In this document: one piece after another, positions 12,186 to 22,291 of the stretch
How the letters are laid out: every line of letters starts with the position of its first letter
Numbering within the stretch: the first letter of the stretch is position 1
From: Gamsiella multidivaricata
Lineage: Eukaryota > Mortierellomycota > Mortierellomycetes > Mortierellales > Mortierellaceae
Reading direction: 5' to 3'
DNA: 64,000 nt
Assembly (NCBI RefSeq): GCF_025024155.1
Contig: NW_026251725.1
Span: 186,001 to 250,000 of the forward strand
Made by a program: the position numbers and the translations under genes
Notes under the pieces: generated by a model
What the model saw: only the letters and a program-made list of their open reading frames with translations
Database searches by the model: none
Told to the model about the DNA's origin: nothing

Positions 12186-14035
12186 GAGAGCATGCGGCGG
12201 TGGGGTTGGTTGTTGTTAGAGAAAAGCATTGAATACAGCAAAATGAAAATAATGAAAATAATGTGTTATGAGTTATTTTACTTTATGAAAGATGCGTAAG
12301 GATGTCCAGGATAGTAAAATATGGCTGATTATGTTGAAGGCGTTGTTGGATGGATTGGGCCTGGAGTCTTTTAAGGACCGCGTTGAAAACTTTGAATGCA
12401 ATAATGCAAAGACGTGTGGCGATTGGCTTGTTGACGATGTCCAAGCTTTTTTTTTTTTTTTTTTTTTTTGGTCCGCAAGGAATCTGACCAATCTGTGCTG
12501 TGCTCTGAAGACTGTGAAATTGAAACGCGATCCGCGTTCTTTCTCCAACGATTGTGATCAATATGTATTGGAATGAACCTATTTTTGATCCATTTCCGAG
12601 GCCCCATGAGGCTGCTCAAGGAACCTGCGCGGCAATAGTTTTATAATTCTCGTTACATTATCCTTCGCGCCAGGACTATATTTCATGTGTAATCTTCTTT
12701 TGTTGGAAAATAAACACGAAAAAAAATCCAGACACTATCCGCAAGAAACAAAGATGAGGTAAAATGCTGTTTGCGTGCCAGATGTGATGACTATCTCCTT
12801 GAAGGTGAGCCAGGGGGGAAAAAAAGGAAAGCGAGGGGCAGGGGAAAAAATAATGGGTAGGACATATATGGTCCTGATCCTCGGATGAAAAACTTGTCTT
12901 CATGCTTTTTTAAAAAAAAAAAAAAAAAAAAACCTCGCGTCCAGACTTCCTAAAGAAACCGATTTTCACCAATTCACCCGCCGCGCGGACGAACACGTTC
13001 ATGCCGTATAACCGCTCTGTAAACTAATGAGGGTAGAAGTTCTCAAATGCTCAGAACACTTTTTACGATGCTATATTGTGACAACAGCAGAGGCGATCGA
13101 GGAAATGGACAGGGCCCACAGGGGGTGGCCGTCAACCCATGCAACTGTCAGAGCCCCACCCGTTAGTCGCTAGAACGACGTGCAAAGCTAACGCGCACGA
13201 ATGGAGCGGACTCGGGATTAAACAGCATACGCGATGCGTCGCGTCTTTCTCTCGGGCAAGCTCGGCCTGACACCATCAACACCAGCAGCACAGCACTGGG
13301 TTCTGCAGCACTGCACAGGCAATACTGGACTCTACAGCACACATCTTTTCAATATCGATGTCAGGCCATGTAGATACAACGGAGAGCTCTCTCCAGACAT
13401 GATAGACATAAGGACAGCGGCCGCTTGTATATCCGGTGTAGCCGCCTGTTCAGTACGAAGCCTGTGTATCATATACTCACATTTTAGGTTTTTGCCTCTG
13501 CACCGAGAGCGTTTGAAAGCAGTATGTTGGTCGTATGTTTTATTTGAGATCCGGGTGGTATTACCGCCATCGCCGCTGCTGCATGCCGCTGTGTGTCTCT
13601 GCTCTTGCGAATTGGTATCTAAACTGGCCGCTAAGTTTTTTATTTTCTTTTATTTTATTTTTTCTTTATTTTATATTCTTGTGTTCTTTTTGGATCCAAT
13701 ATTGACAATCCTACGCGTGTGTAGGTCGAGGTCGCGAGCATCACGGTGTGCCGCGATGGCAGCTGCATTCATGAAGCGTGGTGATACTATTGTCCTGGCA
13801 GACTCAGTCCTTGTCAAAGGGTGATCGACGGTATGGCGTAGTAAACGAGTTGTAGGACTGACCCGTCTTTTACTATGCGCTGCCTTAACCTTGTCGCTGT
13901 TCTTGTCACGGCTTTGTGCTCGTCATGTTCCTGTCGAGGTTTTGTCGCGGCCTTTATCGCTCTTACCAATAGGCTGTACTCAGTCCTATTTCCAATCGTA
14001 TAATCGGCCTTGTCTTTGTTCTTGCGGTATCTTGT
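12186..14035. other. Intergenic, two homopolymer runs, no convincing gene
   Basis: The tract contains a T run at 12447-12469 and an A run at 12912-12932. A 196-codon plus-strand frame at 13234-13824 has no recognisable domain and ends in a T-rich Phe stretch, so I do not call it. The left part should hold the kinase 3' UTR. Confidence 0.5.
12447..12469. repeat. T-run of 23
   Basis: Homopolymer T run downstream of the kinase gene. Confidence 0.95.
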
Positions 14036-16968
14036 CTAAGGCCTTGATACTGGTCTTGGTATTGGTCTTGGTATTAGTCTTGGCACTGGTCCTGGTTCTG
14101 GTCTTGGTACTGGCCTTGTAGTCGAGCCTTGCCGCAGACTGGCCTCGGTCTTTGTTGCTGCCTTACCGCCCTTGTCGCTGTCTTACCGCCCATGCCCCCG
14201 CCGCCACCTTGTTGTTGTATGTAGCGGTGACGGTCGGACGAGCGGACGGCGACAGCACATATTTACCCACTTAATTTGTGGAATAACTATCTAGTATCAG
14301 ATACAGGATCACAAACAATTCGCATAAGGATGGATTCATAGACACTTTGCATATTAAACAAGACACCGCAAACACCAGATGTATACTTACTTTGACAAGG
14401 GCGGCGGCAGTGCCTGAGGCCCTTCGATCCTGATCCCCTTTGGCCTCCCCGGACCCTCCTTACACTCCCCTAAACCCTTCTCACCTATTCCTTTGATGCT
14501 AGGCCCTTCACCCCGCTCCCCTCTCTGCCCAGTCCCAGATCCCCTCCTGACTAGCCCATGGCAGTTGCACCCCATGCTTCCCATGCATGCAACCGACAAG
14601 CCCACCACCGCTCCTCCCGACATTCAAGCAGCCTGAGGACTTACCTGGACGGCCGGTTTTGGGTACCGCTACCAACTGACACTTCCCGTGCAATGGTCCT
14701 CAACCGTGGATTGGTCCGCGAATGCCTTAGTTTTTTGAACCACCCTCTACACCTGCTCCAGTGCCCCACTTACCCTAGTACCAGGACCTCGACACGGCAT
14801 CGGACTCTACTTTCGCGGATACACAAGGGAGCTTGCTTTACCATGCGCACCGGCGGTCCTCAAGGAAAATGAGACAAGGAGACGGTGTTGTACTAGTTAG
14901 TACACAGCTGCATGTTGCTTCGAACGCCCGCTGCACAAAAAAGACATGAATATACACATATACAGACAGAGGGCTTACCATTGTGATTTTGGAGTGGACG
15001 CTTTTCATCGGACGGTCTGGGTCTCAAGGAAGAAAGGGAGGGGGAAGCGAAAGAAAGAGAAAAGAGAAAAGAGAATGCTGACCCCTGCCTTCTCGCTCAG
15101 CCCAAGGCCAGCGGATCATTAGCAATAGAAAAAAGGAATAAAAAGAAAGGTGTAAAGAAGAAAAAGAGGAGAAAGAAAAAAAAAAAAAGAAGGAAAAAGG
15201 ATAGGGAGAAAGAACGAACGGTGGGAGACCCAGACCTGCCTCCGGAAGTGCACAGCGTATCTGAGCCGGCGACTGCAAGTCAATGAGAGCCGCAGACCAT
15301 CAGAGTGCGCAAGGAAAAGAGAAACAGACGGTGGCCGATAGTCGCCCAGGATCCTGAACTGCACAGGGGCAGTCCAGTCTAGGACAGTGATCCGGACAGG
15401 ACCACCGATTTTTCCATCCCCTGCAACCCCAACAGTTGTTGCTCCAGAGCCCTGAGCACGCTGGCCCCCTAGTGTCCTTACCTTGCTTTGCTGTGTCTGC
15501 TTCTGTCCATGTCTGCTGCTTCCTTTGGCTAGCACCGCGGAGGACCACATTGGCCCGCACAGCCTCGCGCGCCACCATGTGTATATGGGAGAGTAGAGTC
15601 GTTCGCCGCGCTATAAGGTCCCTAAGATGTAGGCGAGAACAGGTGCATCAGACAGCCAAAAGACCAGAGGGCTCGCTTCATCCCTAACCCACGGCGCATC
15701 ATCCCACTGCGTCGAGAGGCCAGTGGCAGGGTCCCGCTGGCGAACCGAACAGAAGCCCTGAGCCACTCGATGCCGGGGCGGCAAGGGTGAGACATGTCGA
15801 TCACATATAAGAAAAGCAAGAGTGAACTTACCATGAGATAGCCATTAGAGGCTGGTCCTGAGCATCTGATGGGGAGCATGTTTTGGGGAGTGAAGGGCGG
15901 AATAGGTGGAAGGGTGAGCGAGAGGAGTGGGGAGGGAGGAGAGAGGGGATGTGGAGGAAAGAAGAAATAAAAGAAAGATCCACCCATCACAGCCTGAGGT
16001 GGAAAGGGTAGTGGTATGGCTGTGGTGGGTGGGACGGATCCATAAAGATCGACCCACTGCAACGGGTGCTGGGGCTGGGGTGAGGCCCCGTTGCAGCAGG
16101 TCGTCTGCACCTGCCCGAAACCCCCTCGGCTTGTACGTTTTTGTGGGGTTTGGGAGTTCCGGGAGGTACAGCTGGCGCCTATTAGACAGAAAGACGCGGT
16201 GATGAAAGCACCAGCAAGGTCAGTATGCAGGAAGGCCCGGCTCATCTTTTCAGAACAAATTTCGTAGTCTAGAACATGAATAGCTGTAGTCGCCTTACCT
16301 GGTCGTGATAAAGCGCGTCAGCATGTGGTTCCACTCGTGGCCATATCTTGCGCAGCGATGAGCGGCACCGGTGCGCCGGCTCGATAGGCGTTTCCCGCCC
16401 CTGTCCTTGGAGTCGCTGGCTCACCAATGTGGCTTCGGAGGACCCTTTCTTGTCCTGGGTCCCTTGGGCATGCTGCTGCTCATGTGCTTGGCAACCCAGT
16501 GAGGGTCTTTGCTGGAGTATCGCAGCGGGCACTCGTACTAAGATCGATCACAAGTCAAGACAAATGTTAGGATACCTGCAGTACACACTCTCTATCCGCA
16601 ACAGTTTCGCATAATCCACATACCATATGAGCAATGTTGTCGTTTTTTTTTGTTTTTTTGTTTTCTTGTTCTTTTTGTTTTTTGTTTTTTGTTTTTTTCT
16701 TTTTTTGTATTCTTTTTTTTGTTCCTTTTTTTTCTTTTTTTCTTTTTTTTTGGGTCTAACAAGCGGCACAAACGCAAAAGATGGGATGATGAGTATTGTG
16801 CTTCAATGTGGGTTCAAAGCAAAGCAAAGCAGCCAAAGTACTTACATTGATATCACTGGCGTACGGTAACTTCGCGCGAGGAAGTCTCTGGCGAACTGCT
16901 GAGGTGCTAGTTGATTGGCAGTGGAGTGGTAGTGGAGTGGTGGTTGAGCGGTGGTTGGTGGTTGGCGG
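14036..16968 (-). CDS. Unrecognised intron-rich gene, 5' end unresolved
   Basis: Strong GTAAG donors recur every 80-400 bp on this strand. Exons in transcript order are 16968-16846, 16537-16299, 16178-15991, 15865-15832, 15621-15482, 15420-15236, 15022-14979, 14858-14774, 14725-14645, 14546-14391 and 14177-14036 (stop 14036-14038). Phases agree at every junction except 15236/15022, which needs a missed exon or a frameshift. No start Met is found before 16968, and exon 16537-16299 has an in-frame TGA at 16421-16423 that overlaps a GTGAGC donor, so a short intron there is possible. The middle of the product looks like ordinary globular protein (for example GDGKIGGPVRITVLDW). The C-terminus is Gly/Lys-rich and ends in Pro-Arg repeats (RPVPRPEPGPVPRL). 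I recognise no family. It could be a lineage-specific gene, a spliced mobile-element gene or a recent pseudogene. Confidence 0.45.
14041..14120 (-). repeat. 12-bp tandem repeats encoding Arg-Pro-x-Pro tail
   Basis: Imperfect GGTCTTGGTATT units on the plus strand read on the minus strand as alternating Pro/Arg codons. They form the last ~26 residues of the preceding candidate gene. Confidence 0.7.
16641..16751. repeat. T-rich low-complexity tract
   Basis: About 110 bp that is nearly all T with scattered G and C on the plus strand. It falls inside the first proposed intron of the minus-strand candidate gene, where it would be A-rich in the transcript. Confidence 0.9.
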
Positions 16969-16979
16969 TTAGGTGCTGA

Positions 16980-17008
16980 TTGGGTGTGGGTGTGGGTGTG
17001 GGTGTGAG
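16980..17008. repeat. (GTGTGG)n minisatellite
   Basis: Four to five GTGTGG units directly upstream of the first proposed exon of the minus-strand candidate gene. Confidence 0.85.
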
Positions 17009-17355
17009 AAGAAGGGTAAAGTGCGCGTCCCTTGTTGCTGACGTGTTTAAAAAAATAATCTGGCACCCGACAGACACCCGACATGGTCCGTGCACAGTCA
17101 TGTCTTGTCAACAACTACGTCATTGTAATGTATCAGTCGGACCCACTGAGGCCGGGATTAGTAGATATTAGTCGCGCCAGTCTCGCCAGTCTATGCTGTG
17201 CTGTATTCATCGAAGGAGCGCTTTGGCCATCGCAGGGCGTTGTTTTCGGGTACTTTATAACGTGCAATAGATTGACTTCCCTTTCTCTCACCTGCAGACA
17301 AACTTAGACGAATGCACACTCGTCTGCCGCCGGCGTCTCATCCAAGCTGCTCTTT

Positions 17356-18670
17356 TTGCCCCAGCAGGAGGCTATGAAAGACACAGTGGGGTCGATTACT
17401 GAGGAAGGGTACAGGAAAGAACGACATGCTGCTGAAGCACACACCCAACGCTGTCATCCGATACGAAGAATATTGTCATCAGGGACAGTAGAGAAAGTAT
17501 CGGGATATAGACGAGGACCAGAAGCTTCAAGCAATAGAACGAGTAGCGGCACAGGAAATAGATTTGCAGCCCACTCTAATCAGGCCGCAGTGACGTTAGC
17601 GTCCTTGACCCAAAGGAAGCAATTCATGGATCCCCATAGCTCGGTATTAGCTGGGACACTTGTAAATGGTTCCTGAGACATGAGGATGGGTATCATCTAG
17701 GCAGAGTACGACAGCTTTTTAATCCGGCGGACCGGTGAGGAACAATGTTTCCGCTAACGTGCAAGCATCAGTCAGTATTTCGGGAGTGTCTACAGACGTG
17801 CCGACGACTCTTTCCAGCCAGCTGTTGACGGCGCAACGACGAACTACTCGTTATCCACCAAGGCGGAGTTGGTGGGTCTGCTTGCGACGATCCTATGCTT
17901 GCCCCCGCGAACGAAATGCCATTATCCTCATTCGCAGCAGAGCTGTGGGCCAACAGTTTGCGATATTGATTAGGAACCGACATACTGCCACTTTTCGTTG
18001 CTAACTACGATCAGCATACGCCGATTGGTGGGCAATGGTTTACAAATTCTATGTATAGCAGGACAGCAAATGGAGGTGCAGTGGGTTAAAGGTCACAATG
18101 GAGACGCAAGAAACGAGGCTGCAGATATTTTGCCAGACACGGCATGCGACTGTCACCAGCAACCTTGGCATATTGAGCAATCAGTACTTCGCAAGCATAC
18201 CGACACATGTAGCTTTCTGCGACTAGTCAGCAGAGGATAACCCCCGACATTTGATTAAACTTCAGTCAACGCCGAGGAACCATCATACATGGACGTGCCA
18301 GCAACGGACGCAACGATTCATTGAGCAGTGGGGTGAGATGGAGTGAAGGTAGAACCTTGCTATCATCCATGAACGAAATCCGCCAAGTAGGCATTTTCTC
18401 CAACCTCGCAGATTGCGGCCATTGCTCCCATAAGAACAAGTTGATTCGTGGTATGCTCCCGACCATGTAATATATGCACAATTGAGAATCAAATTTTTAA
18501 ATGTTAAGTATGTATTACCGTTGTGAAGGACACACAGCATCTTCGCGTATGCCACGTTACACAAGAACAGCGGCAGAACGCTTGGGACACAGGCACTCGA
18601 AGAGGTACACAGCACTGGAGCAGTCATGGCGGGAAAAATGGTTGAGTGATTTGGAAGGGCCCGGCAAGAA
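17356..18670 (+). mobile_element. Decayed 3' end of a LINE-type retrotransposon (RNase H region)
   Basis: Around 17840-17880 one frame reads NYSLSTKAELVGLLATI, the acid-containing STKAEL core of a retroelement RNase H. A shifted frame around 17920-17990 resembles the next segment. At 18080-18125 another frame reads VQWVKGHNGDARNEAAD, the C-terminal RNase H motif with the WVKGH..D..NE.AD pattern. Further on (about 18350-18470) a frame ends in NKLIRGMLPTM, as in the region after RNase H of fungal LINEs. A Cys/His-poor remnant of the downstream region runs to about 18670. The coding line jumps frame several times and has stops, so the copy is dead. No polymerase domain, target-site duplication or poly-A tail was recognised. 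The name rests on motif recall, not on a search. Confidence 0.6.
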
Positions 18671-19604
18671 TGGCTGACATTTCACACGCATAGAACCGAC
18701 TTTCTCTCCACGCGGCATGGATACCTTCTGGTGAAGCCTACGTGAGGTTCGGAGGGTGGAAAGAATGGCAGATACGTTGCGCGACGACTGAATCAGCCTA
18801 CTGAACACATGGCGAGACAGAAAGAGCGATGCAGAGGGTAGGAAGACTGTCTACGAGGAAGAATGTGAAGTCGATAGTCAGGATAATGTTCAAATGAGAG
18901 ATGATACTCAAGAGGCTCTAGACGACGGTAGATATCTATCAAAGATCGGTTTCTAAATTCTCGATAGTGGACTGGAGTTGCTCATGAAAACGTTCAAGAG
19001 CATCGCAGCTTACCTGATTGGACATTTTGTGAAGCGAATCGAGTTTTTGCACGGAAGAGGCTATGGAAAGAGCGGTGTAAGGCGACGGTGCCATGGAAGA
19101 AGTCTGAGGACATATGCGCGAGAAAGAAGAAAGTCAGGAAACGTTTTGGAGGAGTAGCCCAGGGCTTTGTGCGAGAACAACCCCAGGAGTTGACTACGGC
19201 GGTGAGGAAGAGGGCAGATGTCCGTCTTGAATGAGGTCGAGGATAAAATTCATGTTGGCCCATGATCTTGACTAGAAGAGCACCCATCGGACTCATCGAA
19301 TCCGGTAGGATGCGTAGCGGTTTTGGGCCTCAGTTCAAATATTGAAAACCATACAACTCAGAATGTGCACTATAGGTATTCGCTCCTCCGCTTTACATTA
19401 GTTTACTGTGAGGTTATTATTATCTGTCTCTAGGTGGCTTTTGGCCGCCTGTCAGACCAAGTCTTAGTTAGGGCAATGCAGCCCTTGGTACGCCTGTACG
19501 TCTGGAGGAAGAGGGACGGGTTCTGGCGCTAATAAAAAAAAATGTTTTTATTGCCGCAACTTTTTTTACCCCAAGATTAAAATGGAACGTCAGACGCGCG
19601 CGCT
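18671..19604. other. Intergenic, no gene recognised
   Basis: No domain-bearing frame is seen. The left part may still be retroelement debris; the last ~100 bp should hold the gluconokinase 3' UTR. Confidence 0.45.
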
Positions 19605-20316
19605 CTACACTGGTCCAACTAGACGGCATAACCCCTCACGCGCCTTTCTCACTTGCTCCGCAGGCTGATCTTCGATGCGAATGACGACCACGCCATCTTC
19701 GCCCTCAGGGCTCTCTAAGGTCGCCAGTTGACTGTCGAGCATGTTCGCCTTCATGTAATGCCCTGTTCGCCTCTGCATTCTCTCCAAAATGACGTCTTTG
19801 TCGCCTTTCAGGAAGACAAAGCACGTCGATAGCGCGTCAGGCTTGGTCGCATCTGGGTTTGTCTGTTGGGAAGGGTCGTTGGATTCTCTCTTTCCGCGCA
19901 GGATGTCGCGATAATATTTTTTCAAGGCTGAGCAAGCTACTACGACGCCTGGCCTTATCGCCTTGGACGAGGAATCAAGGCGTTGTTCTGCGCAGACTTG
20001 CTCTGCTTTGGTACGTATAAGATTCAACCACGGCTCTCTATCTTCGTCCGTCAAAGGGTGTCCTGAGGCCATTTTGGCGATACTGGCTTTAGAGTGGAGC
20101 TGATCACCGTCGATGAATGGCATGTTGATGGCGTCTGCAAGGCCTTGTCCTAATGTCGACTTGCCGGTTCCGGACACGCCCTGTGTGATGTATTGGTGTG
20201 TTCGTTGTTAACAACGAGGTTGAGAGAAATAAAGCGTAGCTTGGTTCAGAGATGGGACTTACCATCGCCACGATGAGCAAGGGCTGCTGCTTGACATGGT
20301 CAATGTTCGATGCCAT
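19605..20316 (-). CDS. Gluconokinase
   Basis: Two exons, 20263-20316 and 19605-20180, joined in phase 0 across an 82-bp intron with a GTAAGT donor, give 209 residues. The intron sits just before the P-loop, and splicing creates the Walker A motif GVSGTGKST (19-27). The segment FIDGDQLHSKASIAKMASG, followed by the DEDREPWL acid cluster, is characteristic of GntK-type gluconokinases, which are about 170-210 residues. The SALKKYYRDILRG and FLKGDKDVILERMQRRTGHYMKA blocks also fit. The enzyme phosphorylates D-gluconate to 6-phosphogluconate with ATP, feeding the pentose phosphate pathway, probably in the cytosol. A mid-protein insert rich in Asn, Gln and Pro looks like a surface loop. The racemase gene lies upstream in tandem. 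Confidence 0.93.
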
Positions 20317-20627
20317 CGGTGGTGAATGTTCGATGCAGAGAAGTGAGTTGTCTGGTACTAGTTACACCGTGGACCTCGAAAGTGTTTCACACAGGCTAGT
20401 CCAATGATGAAGTCCCCCTGTCTACGCGAAATTAGACGTATTCGTTCCTCAATCGACGCGTCTACGGTCGCGTCTCCCTTTCCCCGCACCTGCATCCTTC
20501 CTGGCGCGGTAAACATTGACATCAAGGGAAATCAAGCCGATCATAGTTCTGCTGCAAACGCGAGGAGCTGGCCCCGTATCTTTATTATTCTTTCTCAACA
20601 TGAACATTACTCTCACTTTTTTGCGCT

Positions 20628-21987
20628 CTAAAGCGAGGCCTTCTCCAATCCTGCGCCGGCAATTGCATTCTTGGCCACCAAGTCCCGGATTTCCTCCTCC
20701 GAGAACCCAGCTTCGACTAAAATGGCCTTACTCTGCCCTCCTACCTCCAAAAACATCTCCTCGTCTTGCCCCGCATCCGCGCTATGCTGCCTACTCGGGG
20801 TTCTCAACAACCGTGGCGCTGGGGCCGGTGTCGGCATCTCATAATACTCCAGCACCGGTGTCACACATGCATCCGTCAGATCAAATACCTTCACCCATTC
20901 CTCCTGCGTCTTCGTTAAAAAGATCGCCGTGAACATTTCCTTCATCTTTGGCCAACTCTTCATATCCATCTGCTCCGGCAAATGATCCTTCTCCTTCTCG
21001 AGTCCTAATCCTTGAAGCAATAGTTCATAAAAATCGGCCTCAATGGCTCCTACGGCCATAAATCGCCCATCTTTGGTCTTGTAGGTGTCGTAAAAGGGCG
21101 CGCCTCCATCCAATTGACCAGTACCAGGTGGAGTTTGGAAGAGAGCACCGGCTTTGTGCATGTTGTAGACGAATGAGCCGAGATAGGAGACACCGTCGAT
21201 CATGGCAGCGTCGACGACTTGGCCCTTGCCAGAGCGGGCGCGTTCCTGGAGGGCGAGAAGGACCCCGAGTGCACACATTAGTCCACCACCGGCAAAATCT
21301 GCGAGGAGGTTGATCGGGAATGCGGGTTTGTCGTCGTGTTTTCCTAGCGTCTATCAATGAAAAGAAAGAAAGAAACATCGCTTAGCCGGATTGTCCAAAG
21401 TATGATGACATCCATAATAAAGGCGGAGGCGCCTAGTCTTTAACAAACGCACTTACGCTCAAGACTCCTGAGATTGCCAGGTAATTGATATCATGGCCCG
21501 CCATCTTGGCATAATGTCCCTGTTGTCCGAACCCGGTCATTCGTGCATACACCAGCTTTGGGTTCCTCTTCAGCATCACATCTGGTCCCAACCCCAGTCT
21601 CTCCATGACACCTGGACGGAATGGCTCAATAATCACATCTGCGGTCTCGCTGAGGCGGAGAAGGGCCTCAATGCCTGCGGGAGATTTGAGATTGAGGGCG
21701 AGCGAGCGTTTGTTCTGAGCGAGGACATCGAGATTCATGACGGAGGTCGAACGGTCGATACGGACTACGTCTGCACCAAAGTCCGACAGGACCTTGCCTG
21801 CGAACGGCGCAGGTGCCAAACCTGCGATCTCGAGAACCTTGAGACCGGTGAGTGGAGCTGACATGAGGGCTGTTTGAGATGAATGAAGTGCGAATGAGGA
21901 GGGATGTCTGGAGAGGGAAGAAATGGAATGGAAAGACGTGATGTATGAAGGAAGGAATAGAGTTGAACAGTGCCGTGTGAAATGCAT
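20628..21987 (-). CDS. Alpha-methylacyl-CoA racemase (family III CoA-transferase fold)
   Basis: Exons 21458-21987 and 20628-21350 join in phase 0; the first base of the GTAAGT donor is at 21456. The family-length protein starts at the ATG at 21864 (376 residues; human AMACR is 382). An in-frame upstream ATG at 21987 adds 41 residues rich in Ser, His and Phe with Arg and no acidic residues, which looks like a mitochondrial presequence. Counting from 21864, the catalytic residues expected from the bacterial MCR structure are present: His124 in AGHDINYLAISG, Asp154 in LLADFAGGG and Glu239 in AVGAIEADF. The C-terminus is KASL, a peroxisomal targeting type 1 variant. It epimerises the 2-methyl group of branched acyl-CoAs so that they can enter beta-oxidation. 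I infer dual mitochondrial and peroxisomal targeting by choice of start codon. Confidence 0.93.
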
Positions 21988-22291
21988 CCACAATCCGGCT
22001 CGGATCAACTTAACCGTGGATCGTGTTCACCTTGACAGCAAGAGCAATTGTGGGGCAAAATGGATCATCTTTTGCAGGAGCAAGTTGGAGCTTCAATGGC
22101 TGCACCAGACTGATAAATAATTCATGTGGTACGAGGACACTTGCAAGGTATTAAGACAGCTCCCATGCTGGTTCCCTTCAAGGTCCCGGGGCAAAAATGC
22201 CGCTCCACCTGAATTTAGTACTCCCTAATTTACTGAATTTTAAGCATGCCGATCAGATCCAGGTACAAGATCTCTCTCTGAATGTATCCTT

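Noticed and set aside
13234..13824. 196-codon plus-strand frame
   Set aside because: No domain, a T-rich Phe stretch and no splice or neighbour support; likely chance.
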